Positions 9,171 to 17,640 of a stretch of DNA of 64,000 nucleotides are shown here, one piece after another. Source of the stretch: an uncultured Caulobacterales bacterium (GTDB lineage Bacteria > Pseudomonadota > Alphaproteobacteria > Caulobacterales > Caulobacteraceae). Under the pieces are notes generated by a model that saw only the letters and a program-made list of their open reading frames with translations, was not told the DNA's origin and did not search any database. The stretch covers positions 1 through 64,000 of the forward strand of contig CAILTK010000090.1 in assembly GCA_903837135.1 (NCBI GenBank), given 5' to 3'. The translations under genes were made by a program, and so were the position numbers. Every line of letters starts with the position of its first letter. The first letter of the stretch is position 1.

Positions 9171-10730
9171 GTGTCCGATATTAAAAATGATATTGTCACT
9201 TGGAACGATGCGGACCGCCAGATTGGCGAAATCGTCCACCATCGAGCCGGAAAGCATCTCGAGCAGGCGCTGCTCGAAGCCTATCGGGTCATCGATCCAA
9301 CCCTGAAAACATTGCCGCGCGACGTGTGGGAAGATGAAAAACGGAAATTCGCGTTTATCGCCAGGGGAAATTTTCCGAAGGAGTATTTTGAACAGCAATC
9401 GGTCATCACGACGAATATATCCAGCAGCCTGGATTTCGCCACCTATCTCAGTAAGACCTACGCGGCCTACGCCGCCGGGCTGGCGTCGGGTCTCGTCAAG
9501 GAAAAAGCCTGGAACGAGAAGAATTCCGACGCGCTGATGCTGAGCCTCATGCGGTCGGTGTTCTCCGACGCGAGCGTCGTGATGTTCTATTACTTTCAGA
9601 TCCTGACGGCGCAGGCGGACGAGGCGCGCGCGGTGGTCGAGGCGGAACGCCTGCGCGTCACGGAGGAACAGGACGCCGTCGTGGCCCACCTGGCCGACAG
9701 CCTGAAACGCCTGGCCAATGGCGATCTCACCGCGTCGATCACGGCCCAGTTCAATGGCCGCTATCAACAGATCAAGGACGATTTCAACAACGCGATCGAT
9801 AGCCTTCGCGGCGCGATGACGGCCATTTCGTCGTCCACGGGAGGATTGCGGTCGGGCTCGGACGAAATCGCCGCCGCGTCGGACGACCTGTCGCGTCGGA
9901 CCGAGCAGCAGGCCGCCAGCCTGGAGCAGACCGCGGCGGCGCTCGACGAGATAACGGCGACGGTCAAACGTAGCGCCGATAGCGCCAAGCAGGCCTCCCT
10001 GGCCGCCTCCGGCGCCCGGGTGGACGCCACACGCTCGGGCGAGATCATGCGCGACGCCGTGGTGGCGATGGGGGAGATCGAAGAAAGCTCGAACAAGATC
10101 ACCGCCATCATCGGCGTCATCGACGAGATTGCGTTCCAGACCAATCTGCTCGCCTTGAACGCCGGGGTCGAGGCGGCGCGGGCCGGCGATGCGGGACGCG
10201 GCTTCGCCGTCGTCGCCCAGGAGGTGCGGGCGCTCGCCCAGCGCTCCGCCGACGCCGCCAAGGAGATCAAGGGGTTGATCGCCAACAGCACCAAACAGGT
10301 CGAGCGGGGCGTCCACCTGGTCGGCGACACCGGCCAGGCGCTGACGAAGATCGTCGCCACGATCACCAACATCGACGCCCTGGTTTCCGAAATCGCCCAG
10401 TCCTCCCAGGAACAGGCCACGGGCCTCAATGAGGTCAACACCGCCGTCAATCAGATGGACCAGGTGACCCAGCAGAACGCCGCGATGGTCGAGCAGGCCA
10501 CCGCCGCCGCGTCCAGCCTCAAGGGAGAAGCCGGCGAATTGTCGCGTCTCGTCGGCCGCTTCGAGACCGGCGAGCCCGATCGGCGGGCTCCGCCAGCGGA
10601 GCGGGCGCACCTCGCCCCGCCGCCGCCGGCCCGCGGCCCCGTCGCCCGGGCGCCGGCCAAGCTTGTCTCCGTCGCCCGGCCCGGCCGATCGCAGGGCGCC
10701 GTCGCAGCCGAGACGTGGGAGGAGTTCTGA
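9171..10730 (+). CDS. Soluble methyl-accepting chemotaxis protein with a globin-like sensor lacking the usual haem histidine
   Basis: 519 residues from a GTG at 9171 (an in-frame TTG at 9144 is possible). No membrane segment is visible. Residues 1-165 resemble the protoglobin/globin-coupled sensor fold: RKFAFIARGNFPKEYFEQQ matches the segment before the proximal histidine in that family, but the next stretch, VITTNISSSLDFATYL, has no His. A HAMP-like linker (LADSLKRLANGDLTASI) and a full MCP signalling domain with hairpin tip IDEIAFQTNLLALNAGVEAARAG follow. The protein ends ETWEEF, a WxxF tail of the kind that tethers CheR/CheB. It stands alone in the window; partners must be elsewhere. Confidence 0.88.
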   Translation: MSDIKNDIVTWNDADRQIGEIVHHRAGKHLEQALLEAYRVIDPTLKTLPRDVWEDEKRKFAFIARGNFPKEYFEQQSVITTNISSSLDFATYLSKTYAAYAAGLASGLVKEKAWNEKNSDALMLSLMRSVFSDASVVMFYYFQILTAQADEARAVVEAERLRVTEEQDAVVAHLADSLKRLANGDLTASITAQFNGRYQQIKDDFNNAIDSLRGAMTAISSSTGGLRSGSDEIAAASDDLSRRTEQQAASLEQTAAALDEITATVKRSADSAKQASLAASGARVDATRSGEIMRDAVVAMGEIEESSNKITAIIGVIDEIAFQTNLLALNAGVEAARAGDAGRGFAVVAQEVRALAQRSADAAKEIKGLIANSTKQVERGVHLVGDTGQALTKIVATITNIDALVSEIAQSSQEQATGLNEVNTAVNQMDQVTQQNAAMVEQATAAASSLKGEAGELSRLVGRFETGEPDRRAPPAERAHLAPPPPARGPVARAPAKLVSVARPGRSQGAVAAETWEEF

Positions 10731-10740
10731 CGAAGGGGCC

Positions 10741-10789
10741 AGAGCGCCGCGCGAAAAGTAGGAACCGGTTTTCGCGCCGGCGGCGCTCT
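10741..10789. repeat. Palindromic intergenic repeat (GCGCGAAAAGT family), copy 1
   Basis: The outer arms AGAGCGCCG and CGGCGCTCT pair, enclosing GCGCGAAAAGTAGGAACCGG and TTTTCGCGC. A near-identical copy lies in the opposite orientation at 42365-42411. Both sit downstream of genes, here between two convergent ones, so the hairpin may also act as a terminator. Confidence 0.7.
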
Positions 10790-10884
10790 AAGCTTCAGAC
10801 TCCAGAGCAAATTATCCGCCCCTGAACGATTCCGTCCAAGGGCGGTTTGCTCCAGGCGCCGCGGCATGTCCGCGGCGGCGCTCG

Positions 10885-11739
10885 TCAGCCTGTTCCGGTG
10901 AACAGGGTGCGTGTGGTCCCGCCGACCCAGACCTGTCCGCTTTCGTCGCGATCGATCGATACCCGGCCGGTGCGGCCGAGGCGGGTCCCCTGCGCCGCCA
11001 CATAGCCAGACTGCACGCGGCCGGAGGCGAACAGCCATTGCGCCACCGAGGCGTTGAGGCTGCCGGTCACCGGGTCCTCGATGATCGCGCGGTGCTGGTT
11101 GGAGAACAGGGCGCGGATCTCGAAGGCGGCGTCGCCGCCGGGGGCGTGCGGGCCGACCACGCCGATGTCGACGTGGTGCGGATGCGACGGCGCCGGGTCG
11201 AGGGCCAGCACCGCCTCGGCCGAGGCCAGCATGATCGCCATCCAGCCGGGCCCGTTGTCGACCCACTGGGCGTCGACGATCCGGCTGCGGGAGATGCGCA
11301 GCACTTCGATCGCCACCGCCAGATCCGCTTCGTCCACGGGGCCCGAGCGGATCAGCGGCGGCGCGGCGAAGGCCAGCCCGCCGCCGTCGCCGCGCCGACG
11401 CACCGGCACGAGGCCCGCGCCGCATTCCTGGATCACCGTGTCCGCCTCGCGCGGCCGGCCGCCCAGCGTCAGCCAGGCGTGGCAGCTGCCCAGCGTCGGG
11501 TGGCCGGCGAACGGCAGCTCCCGCTCGAGGGTGAAGATACGCACGCGGTAGTCCGCGCCGGCGGCCGCGCCCGCCGGCGTGGGCGTGAGCAGGAAGGCCG
11601 TCTCTGACAGGTTCATCCAGCGGGTGATCCGCTGCATGGTCTCGGAGTCCAGGCCCTCGGCGTCGGCGACCACCGCCAGCGGGTTGCCGGTGAAGTCGCC
11701 CTGGCCGAACACGTCGACGAGTTGGAAGGGTCTGGGCAT
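10885..11739 (-). CDS. PhzF-family isomerase/epimerase
   Basis: A 284-residue protein of the PhzF family, which has the diaminopimelate-epimerase fold. Hallmarks are QLVDVFGQGDFTGNPLAVV at the N-terminus, NLSETAFLL with the catalytic Glu near residue 45, FAGHPTLGSCHAW, and EDPVTGSLNASVAQWL near the C-terminus. Members isomerise or epimerise small acids; only a few have known substrates, and no phenazine genes lie nearby, so this one's substrate is unknown. It converges with the chemoreceptor gene and diverges from the hydrolase gene. Confidence 0.88.
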   Translation of the reverse strand: MPRPFQLVDVFGQGDFTGNPLAVVADAEGLDSETMQRITRWMNLSETAFLLTPTPAGAAAGADYRVRIFTLERELPFAGHPTLGSCHAWLTLGGRPREADTVIQECGAGLVPVRRRGDGGGLAFAAPPLIRSGPVDEADLAVAIEVLRISRSRIVDAQWVDNGPGWMAIMLASAEAVLALDPAPSHPHHVDIGVVGPHAPGGDAAFEIRALFSNQHRAIIEDPVTGSLNASVAQWLFASGRVQSGYVAAQGTRLGRTGRVSIDRDESGQVWVGGTTRTLFTGTG

Positions 11740-11879
11740 GGGCGCTCCTGACAGGTTCAGGTCAGGGCTATAAGCGCTTGCCGGCTCCAGGGAAGGCCGA
11801 ACACCCCCCGTTCGGGCGAATGGCGACGCGCGCCGAAGCCGGTAAGGTCGACCGACCGCTATTCCCCCTGGAGATTCGT

Positions 11880-12812
11880 GTGGCCCGACCTCGCCCCGCC
11901 GCTTTCGCCCTGGTCTTCGCGCTTCTGGCCTTCGGGGCCGCGCCGCCGGTTCGAGCGCTCGCCCAGACCGTCCACCATGGCGTCGCGCCCACGCCGGATG
12001 GGGAGATCGGCTATGAGATCCTGGGCGTTCGCGGCGCGGCCGTTCCGGTGATCGCCGTCAACGGCGGCCCCGGCCTCTCGCATGTCTACATGGTGCAGAA
12101 CGACCTCTGGGCGCGGGTCGCCCGCAAGCGGCTGGTGGTGCTCTACGACCAGCGTGGGACCGGCGCGTCCAGACACATGCGCCCGGGCGCGGCCCAGACG
12201 CTGGAGGCCCAGGTGGCGGATCTCGAGGCGGTGCGCGCGACGCTGAAGCTCGACAAGGTGGCGCTGGTGGGCGACTCCTTCGGCGGCTTCGTGTCGATGG
12301 CCTACGCCGCCGCCCATCCCGAGCATGTGGCCAGACTGGTGCTGTCGGATTCGCCGCCGCCGGCCATGAAGGACATGGTGCACCTGTTGCCGCAGAGCTT
12401 CCCGGACGTGGAGGCGGCCGACGCCGAGGAGCAGAAGGGGCTCAGCCCCGACGCCGCCGCCCGCGCCAGCCTGCGCAACCATTTCAGGATGATCTTCTAT
12501 TCGCCCGCCAGGCGCGACGCTTACATGGCCCGCATGGGCGACCTCGGCTACGAGCCGGCGGTGGGGCGGGCGATGTCCAAGGCGATCGCCGGCGTGGACA
12601 TGACCGAGCAGGTCAAGCGGTTCACCGGCTTTCCGACCCTGGTGCTGTCAGGGCGCTACGACATGAACGTCGCTCCGCTCACCGCCTGGAACATCGCCCA
12701 CCTGATCCCCGGCGCGAAGCTGGAGTTCTTCGAGGAGAGCAGCCATCTGCCCTCCTACGAGGAGCCGGTGAAATACCAGCGAGTTCTGGAGGCCTTCCTC
12801 GACGCTCCGTAG
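11880..12812 (+). CDS. Secreted alpha/beta hydrolase, proline iminopeptidase-like
   Basis: I place the start at the GTG at 11880: it has GGAG 8 bases upstream and gives a clean signal peptide (ARPRPAAFALVFALLAFGAA...RALA), whereas the longer frame from 11778 does not. The mature part of about 280 residues has the oxyanion motif NGGPGLSHVY, YDQRGTG, the nucleophile elbow VGDSFGGF, an Asp in SGRYDMN and a His in ESSHLPSYEEP. These are the S33 proline iminopeptidase features, but many S33-like proteins are esterases or lactonases. Likely periplasmic. Confidence 0.8.
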   Translation: MARPRPAAFALVFALLAFGAAPPVRALAQTVHHGVAPTPDGEIGYEILGVRGAAVPVIAVNGGPGLSHVYMVQNDLWARVARKRLVVLYDQRGTGASRHMRPGAAQTLEAQVADLEAVRATLKLDKVALVGDSFGGFVSMAYAAAHPEHVARLVLSDSPPPAMKDMVHLLPQSFPDVEAADAEEQKGLSPDAAARASLRNHFRMIFYSPARRDAYMARMGDLGYEPAVGRAMSKAIAGVDMTEQVKRFTGFPTLVLSGRYDMNVAPLTAWNIAHLIPGAKLEFFEESSHLPSYEEPVKYQRVLEAFLDAP

Positions 12813-12820
12813 GACGGGAC

Positions 12821-13522
12821 TCAGCCGTCGAGCACCTTTCGCAGCGAGGCTTCGATCTGGCCGCCGCAGTAGGCGTCGCCGTAGTCCTGGCGCGCCTTGG
12901 CGGCGAGCTTGGCCAAGGGCGGCAGCGCCGCGATCCGCCGCGTCAGCGCCGCCGTCGTGGGCGCCGCCTCCTCAAGGAGTGCTTCGATCGCGGGAAACCG
13001 CTCGGTCATGGTCGACCAAAGGACGGCCGTCACCACGTCGGCGACACCGGGAGCTTTCTCGCCGAGCAGGTGACCCGAGGCCGCCGTCAGGCCGTGGCGG
13101 CGCCCGGTCTCTTCCCAAAGCGACATCCATTTCTTCAGCCGCGGGACGAACCCCTCCCAGCGCGACTTCGTCCACATCTGCGCGCCGCCGTTCAGGGTGA
13201 GCTCGTCGATCACGTCGTTGGCGTCGGCGACGATCTTCAGCGTCATGGCGCGCAGGGCAGGGGCGGGGGGCAGGAGATCGAGCGTCTCGCCGAGGTAGAG
13301 GATGATCGCCGGCATTTCGGCGATGGCGAAGTCCGCCTTTTTGTCGATCAGCAGGGGCGGCCCCATGAACGGGACCGGCATGTCCTTCACCGGCCCGCCC
13401 ATCAGCTTGCCGATCGCCTCGTCGCCGCCTTCGGTCCAGCTCCGACCCGCCTGCGCCAACACCGCGCGCACGAACTGGCCTCGGAAGGGCACGGACCAAT
13501 AGTAGAGGACATAATCGGACAT
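12821..13522 (-). CDS. Glutathione S-transferase-like protein
   Basis: 233 residues starting at 13522 with MSDYVLYYWSVPFRGQFVRAVLAQAG, a thioredoxin-like N-terminal domain. MPAIILYLGETL (residues about 70-80) corresponds to the glutathione-binding cis-Pro and Glu-Ser region, although the usual Ser is replaced by Met-Pro-Ala. An all-helical C-terminal domain follows (EGFVPRLKKWMSLWEET). This suits a sigma/alpha-like GST that conjugates or reduces with glutathione; the substrate is unknown. A longer upstream frame exists but has no family match. Confidence 0.75.
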   Translation of the reverse strand: MSDYVLYYWSVPFRGQFVRAVLAQAGRSWTEGGDEAIGKLMGGPVKDMPVPFMGPPLLIDKKADFAIAEMPAIILYLGETLDLLPPAPALRAMTLKIVADANDVIDELTLNGGAQMWTKSRWEGFVPRLKKWMSLWEETGRRHGLTAASGHLLGEKAPGVADVVTAVLWSTMTERFPAIEALLEEAAPTTAALTRRIAALPPLAKLAAKARQDYGDAYCGGQIEASLRKVLDG

Positions 13523-13572
13523 GGGGGCGGCTCCAGGGCGTGGCGGGGACATGCGGCGTTGAACCTGCGGGC

Positions 13573-14163
13573 TCAGCCGGCGCGGTAGCGCAGGCCGTCG
13601 ACAAGCAGGGCGACCATCCGCTCGGCGCGGCCGGGACCGGCGTTGTGCGCGGACATGCACAGGCTGGCCACTGCGCCCAGAAGCTCATCGGCGTCCACGT
13701 CGGCGCGGACCTCGCCGGCGGCCACCGCGGCCGCGAGCAGGCCGCGAAGGGCCGGGCGGAGTTTCTGGTCGAAGTGGCCGGGCAGGGCGTCGAACGCCGG
13801 ATCGCCCGAGTGCAAGGCCTGGGCGAGACCGCGCTTGGTGGCGACGAAGGCCGCGTAGCGCTGCATCCATTCCGCCAGGGCGTCGAACGGTCCGTGCGAG
13901 GCGGCCAGCACGGGCGCCATCTCGGCGCAGGCGTCGATCTCCCGGCGGAAGACGGCGGCGATCAGGTCGGCCCTCTGCGGAAAATGGCGGTAGAGCGTGC
14001 CGAGGCCGACCCCGGCCCGATCGGCGATCTCCCGCACCGGGGCGTCGACCCCCGAGGTCGCGAACACGCCTTTGGCGGCGAGCAGCAGGGCGTCGAGGCT
14101 GCGTTGCGCGTCGGCGCGCAGGGGCCTGGCCGGCTCCGCCGCCGATTCCTCGTCAGACTCCAT
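13573..14163 (-). CDS. TetR-family transcriptional repressor
   Basis: 196 residues. The N-terminal helix-turn-helix at about residues 20-65 reads LLLAAKGVFATSGVDAPVREIADRAGVGLGTLYRHFPQRADLI, typical of TetR. The C-terminal ligand domain has the TetR_C_33-like pattern (MQRYAAFVATKRGL, LCMSAHNAGPG). It starts at ATG 14163 and is divergent from an SDR gene at 14297. A strong palindrome sits between them, so it probably represses itself and the SDR/AKR genes until an unknown ligand binds. Confidence 0.92.
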   Translation of the reverse strand: MESDEESAAEPARPLRADAQRSLDALLLAAKGVFATSGVDAPVREIADRAGVGLGTLYRHFPQRADLIAAVFRREIDACAEMAPVLAASHGPFDALAEWMQRYAAFVATKRGLAQALHSGDPAFDALPGHFDQKLRPALRGLLAAAVAAGEVRADVDADELLGAVASLCMSAHNAGPGRAERMVALLVDGLRYRAG

Positions 14164-14197
14164 CGCGCGACCGGCCACCGTTCGCCTCTTGCAAAAT

Positions 14198-14233
14198 GGA
14201 ACTTTGATCCATATTAATATGGAACATTGATCC
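14198..14233. promoter_or_regulatory. Likely TetR operator
   Basis: The perfect 14-bp palindrome CCATATTAATATGG (14209-14222) is flanked by a 13-bp direct repeat, GGAACTTTGATCC (14198-14210) and GGAACATTGATCC (14221-14233). It lies in the 133-base gap between the divergent TetR and SDR genes and is much more AT-rich than its surroundings. The position and symmetry suit a TetR dimer-of-dimers site covering both promoters. Confidence 0.65.
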
Positions 14234-14296
14234 GACTGCCTAATGTAGCGAGGGCGGTCCGCGCGTTCAATGCCGCCTGATCCTGAGGAGTTCCCC

Positions 14297-15055
14297 ATGC
14301 CGACCAGACCCGTCGCCCTTGTCACCGGCGCCAACCAGGGCATCGGCCTGCAGATCGCCAAGGACCTCGTGGCGCACGGCTTCACCGTGCTGGTCGGCTC
14401 GCGCAACGCCGAACGCGGGGCCGCCGCGGCCGGCGAGGTCGGGCCGGACGCCCACGCGCTCCAGCTCGACGTCACCGATCAGGCCTCGATCGATGCGGCG
14501 GCGGCGCGGGTGCGCAGCGAATTCGGCCGTCTCGACGTGCTGATCCAGAACGCGGCCATTTCCCATACCGCCAGACAGCCCGGTCAGTCGGTCGAGGCGT
14601 ACGCCAGGACCACCCGCCCGAGCGTGGTCTCGATGGCGGAGATGCGGGCCGTGTGGGACACCAATGTGTTCGGCGTGCTCGCCGTCTACCAGGCGATGCT
14701 GCCGCTGCTGAGGGCGACGCCCGGCGCGCGGATCGTCAACGTGTCGAGCGGCGTCGGCTCGCTGACCACCAATTCGGATCCCGCGTTCGCCTATCGCGGC
14801 ATCTTCGGCCCGGTGTACCCGGCGTCCAAGACCGCGCTCAACGCCCTGACCGTGGCCATGGCCATCGAGCTCGAGCCGGAGGGGATAAGGGTCAGCGCCG
14901 TTTCGCCGGGCTACACCCGGACCAACCTCAACGGCTACTCGGGCACGGAGACGGTGGAGCAGGGCGCGCGCGAGGCGGTGCGCGTGGCCTTGCTCGGACC
15001 GGACGCCCCGACCGGTACCTTCACCGGATCTGACGGACGCACCATCCCATGGTGA
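14297..15055 (+). CDS. Short-chain dehydrogenase/reductase
   Basis: 252 residues, starting at ATG 14297 after GAGGAG. The cofactor loop TGANQGIG (residues 11-18), SRNAERG suggesting NADPH, QNAAIS, the catalytic Ser in VNVSSGVGS and the YPASK Tyr-x3-Lys pair are all present. It resembles the plant/bacterial carbonyl reductase-like SDRs. It is divergent from the TetR gene and 45 bases ahead of an aldo/keto reductase on the same strand, so the two carbonyl reductases may be co-induced, perhaps against reactive aldehydes or ketones (inference). Confidence 0.88.
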   Translation: MPTRPVALVTGANQGIGLQIAKDLVAHGFTVLVGSRNAERGAAAAGEVGPDAHALQLDVTDQASIDAAAARVRSEFGRLDVLIQNAAISHTARQPGQSVEAYARTTRPSVVSMAEMRAVWDTNVFGVLAVYQAMLPLLRATPGARIVNVSSGVGSLTTNSDPAFAYRGIFGPVYPASKTALNALTVAMAIELEPEGIRVSAVSPGYTRTNLNGYSGTETVEQGAREAVRVALLGPDAPTGTFTGSDGRTIPW

Positions 15056-15100
15056 GGCCCGCCGCGACGCCACACCCATGACGAGAAGGAAGACGATCTC

Positions 15101-16132
15101 ATGCAATACCGTCCGCTTGGGAGAACCGGCGTCAAGGTCAGTCCCTACTGCCTCGGCGCGATGATGTTCGGCGGGATCGGCAACCCCGACCACGACGACT
15201 GCATCCGCATCATCCACAAGGCCTTGGACTCCGGCGTCAACCTCATCGACACCGCCGACCGCTACAGCGCCGGCGAGTCGGAGGTGATCGTCGGCAAGGC
15301 GTTGAAGGGCCGCCGCGACACCGTCGTGCTGGCCACCAAGGTGCACGGGCCGATGGGCGAGGATCCGAACCAGCAGGGCAACTCGCGCCGCTGGATCGTG
15401 CAGGCGGTGGAGGCCTCGCTGCGCCGGCTGCAGACCGACCATATCGATCTGTATCAGATCCACCGCCCCGCGCCCGACACCGACATCGAGGAGACCCTCT
15501 CGGCGCTGACCGACCTGATTCGCGCCGGCAAGGTGCGGGCGATCGGCTCCTCCACGTTTCCGGCCTCCGAGATGGTGGAGGCGCAGTGGGTGTCGGAGCG
15601 GCGAGGCCTGGCGCGGTTTCGCACCGAGCAGCCGCCCTATTCGATCCTCAATCGGGGCGTGGAGCGCGAGGTTCTGCCGCTCTGCCAGAGCTACGGCATG
15701 GGCGCCCTGGTCTGGAGCCCGCTGGCCAAGGGCCTGCTCACCGGCCGCTACCGCAGGAATCAGGCCCCGCCCGACAGCCTGCGCGTCAAGGTGTTTCCCG
15801 AGCAGATGGGCGATGCGCGCAACCTCGACGCGGTCGAGCGGCTCGTACCGATCGCCGAGGCGGCCGGCCTGTCGCTGACCCACCTGGCGATGGCCTTCGT
15901 CATGGCGCATCCCGGCGTGACGTCGGCCATCCTCGGCCCGCGGACCATGGCGCAGCTCGACGATCTCCTCGCCGGGGCGGAGGTCGTGCTCAGCGACGAC
16001 CTTCTCGACCGGATCGACGAGGTGGTCGCCCCCGGGACCGACTCCGGCCCGATGGGCGCCATGTACGCTCCGCCGGCGGTGAGCCAGCCCGGTCTGCGCC
16101 GCCGCCCGCTCGCCGAGCGCGCCGCGGCCTGA
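15101..16132 (+). CDS. Aldo/keto reductase
   Basis: 343 residues with a complete TIM-barrel AKR pattern. MQYRPLGRTGVKVSPYCLGAMMFG opens the protein; the catalytic Asp and Tyr are in NLIDTADRYSAGESE, the Lys in VLATKVHG and the His in LYQIHRP. NADPH-binding residues are near AILGPRTMAQLDDLLAGAE. It matches the tas/YhdN-like (AKR11/12) group acting on broad carbonyl substrates. GAGAAGGAAG upstream of ATG 15101 is the ribosome-binding site. It lies between the SDR and a MarR gene. Confidence 0.9.
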   Translation: MQYRPLGRTGVKVSPYCLGAMMFGGIGNPDHDDCIRIIHKALDSGVNLIDTADRYSAGESEVIVGKALKGRRDTVVLATKVHGPMGEDPNQQGNSRRWIVQAVEASLRRLQTDHIDLYQIHRPAPDTDIEETLSALTDLIRAGKVRAIGSSTFPASEMVEAQWVSERRGLARFRTEQPPYSILNRGVEREVLPLCQSYGMGALVWSPLAKGLLTGRYRRNQAPPDSLRVKVFPEQMGDARNLDAVERLVPIAEAAGLSLTHLAMAFVMAHPGVTSAILGPRTMAQLDDLLAGAEVVLSDDLLDRIDEVVAPGTDSGPMGAMYAPPAVSQPGLRRRPLAERAAA

Positions 16133-16153
16133 TCCGCAGCGAGGCAGATCAAC

Positions 16154-16175
16154 AGGAATGCTTGCAAGTTTTCCT
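16154..16175. promoter_or_regulatory. Possible MarR operator
   Basis: A 22-bp imperfect palindrome: AGGAA at 16154-16158, a perfect core CTTGCAAG at 16161-16168, and TTCCT at 16171-16175. It ends 20 bases before the MarR start, which is where an autoregulatory MarR dimer would bind. Confidence 0.5.
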
Positions 16176-16194
16176 GGTGATGCTAGCAGGGGGC

Positions 16195-16644
16195 ATGAGC
16201 GCTCCGCCGGGAACCGTCGCCTCGCCCGAAACAGACGTCGCCGAGCTCTCCCTGGCGATCGGCCAGCTGTTGCGGCGGCTGCGCGCGGAGTCGAACCCGG
16301 ACGGGCTGACCTGGTCGCAGACGGCGGTGCTGTCGCGGCTCGAGGGGGCGGGGGGGATGACCACGGCGGCGCTCGCGCGGGCCGAATCGATCAAGCCCCA
16401 GTCCATGGGCGCGACGCTCGCCGAACTCGAGCGGGACGGGCTGGTCCTGCGTCAGCCCGATCCGACCGACGGCCGGCAGGTGCTGTTCTCCCTGACCGCA
16501 GCGGGCGTCGAGGCCCGGCGAAAGCGCAGCGCCGCCAAGCAGGACTGGCTGCTCGCCGCCATGGCGAGGCTCCGCCCCGACGAACGCCGCACGCTGATGG
16601 CGGCGGCCGCTCTGATCCGGCGCCTCGGCGAAGCCGGCGGTTAG
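16195..16644 (+). CDS. MarR-family transcriptional regulator
   Basis: 149 residues. A winged helix-turn-helix spans about residues 35-105 (GLTWSQTAVLSRLE, MTTAALARAESIKPQSMGATLAELERDGLVLRQPDPTDGRQVLFSLTAAG), with the wing carrying the conserved DGRQ. I start it at ATG 16195 after AGGGGG; an in-frame ATG at 16180 would add five residues. It is on the same strand as the AKR gene 62 bases upstream and 37 bases ahead of a small membrane protein gene that it may regulate. Confidence 0.9.
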   Translation: MSAPPGTVASPETDVAELSLAIGQLLRRLRAESNPDGLTWSQTAVLSRLEGAGGMTTAALARAESIKPQSMGATLAELERDGLVLRQPDPTDGRQVLFSLTAAGVEARRKRSAAKQDWLLAAMARLRPDERRTLMAAAALIRRLGEAGG

Positions 16645-16681
16645 CCGCGACCCATCGATCTTCTGAAAAAGGCGCTCGACC

Positions 16682-17017
16682 ATGAACTGGCTTCACGACC
16701 TGTCCTACCTGTTCGGCGGCGCCTTCCTGACCAACGCCGTCCCGCATTTCGTGAGCGGCGTGATGGGGCGGCCCTTTCAGAGCCCGTTCGCCCGGCCGCC
16801 GGGGCAGGGGCTCTCGTCCTCGACCGTGAACGTGGTCTGGGGGTTCGCGAACTTCGTCGTCGCCTACCTGCTCCTCGTTCGGGTGGGGGGGTTCGACCTG
16901 CGCGCCTGGGATCACGTCCTTGCGGCGGGCGTGGGCGCCTTGCTGATCGGCCTGCTGTCCGCACGACACTTCGGCCGGTTCCACGGTGGGCTCAGCCCGA
17001 CGGCCGTCCGTGACTGA
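16682..17017 (+). CDS. Small membrane protein of unknown function
   Basis: 111 residues with three hydrophobic segments: an N-terminal one (LSYLFGGAFLTNAVPHFVSGVMG), a middle one (NVVWGFANFVVAYLLLV) and a C-terminal one (HVLAAGVGALLIGLLSA). I do not recognise a named family. The start is the ATG at 16682 and the gene follows MarR closely on the same strand, so a common transcript is likely. Confidence 0.7.
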   Translation: MNWLHDLSYLFGGAFLTNAVPHFVSGVMGRPFQSPFARPPGQGLSSSTVNVVWGFANFVVAYLLLVRVGGFDLRAWDHVLAAGVGALLIGLLSARHFGRFHGGLSPTAVRD

Positions 17018-17099
17018 CGGAGGCGTCGGCCACGGCGCCGGTCTCTCGCAGGCGGGCGCGGGCGTGACTCGGGCGGCCTCGCCGGGCTAACTGGCGGTC

Positions 17100-17429
17100 A
17101 TGGCCCGCACCAAGCAGAACCCCGAGTTTGAGATCGACGTCGACGGGGAGCCCTATCTCTGGCGGCTTCAGCGCCAGCCGCAGTGGTCCAGCGACAACGC
17201 CAACTGGCGGGGCATGGCGATCGCCGCCCGCCACAGGGAGGGGCAGAGGGAGGCGGTGATGGAATTCCCGCCCGGCCCTCAGCCCCGCTACGGCGCGCCG
17301 CAACTGCAATCCTCGCAGATCCCGCCGGAACTCGTGGCCAGGGCCATCGCCTCCGCCATCCTGGCGGGGTGGGAGCCCTTGTCCCGCGGCAAGACCGTCG
17401 CCATCGTCGTCGACGCGGCGGGCGGCTGA
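17100..17429 (+). CDS. Conserved small protein of unknown function
   Basis: 109 residues, soluble, starting MARTKQNPEFEIDVDGEPYLWRLQRQPQWSSDNANWRGMAIA, with a C-terminal half GWEPLSRGKTVAIVVDAAGG. Composition and codon use fit the chromosome. I do not recognise a characterised family. The TGA stop at 17427-17429 falls at the likely left edge of the first insertion element, so the last residues could be altered by that insertion. Confidence 0.65.
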   Translation: MARTKQNPEFEIDVDGEPYLWRLQRQPQWSSDNANWRGMAIAARHREGQREAVMEFPPGPQPRYGAPQLQSSQIPPELVARAIASAILAGWEPLSRGKTVAIVVDAAGG

Positions 17430-17485
17430 GGCGGCGTGGCGAGAGAAGACGCTCGCTGTCACCGTCAGAGATGACTCAAACGGTC

Positions 17486-17610
17486 GGTGTCAGGGCGGCT
17501 GCGGGCGCAGAGCCCTCCAACCGCGCAGAGCCCGACCGCTGCCCTCCGCACCAGCCGTTCAGCTTCGTCTTTGTTTCCGAGTGCGCCGTTAGGCGCGCGA
17601 GGCACGTAGG
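17486..17610. repeat. Subterminal structured repeat, copy A
   Basis: About 125 bases from GGTGTC to GGCACGTAG, shared with copies B (19411-19538) and C (22177-22299) at a similar distance (58-62 bases) from each element's left end. Conserved blocks are GCGCAGAGCCCGACCGC, CAGCTTCGTC, TTTCCGAGTGCG and CGCGAGGCACGTAG. A hairpin GCGCC-GTTA-GGCGC sits at 17583-17596. AGGGCGGC and GCTGCCCT form a second stem. It is either a transposase-binding/end structure or a structured RNA. Confidence 0.65.
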
Positions 17611-17640
17611 CGCCGCGCCTTGCGGACGCTACTTTAGCGG

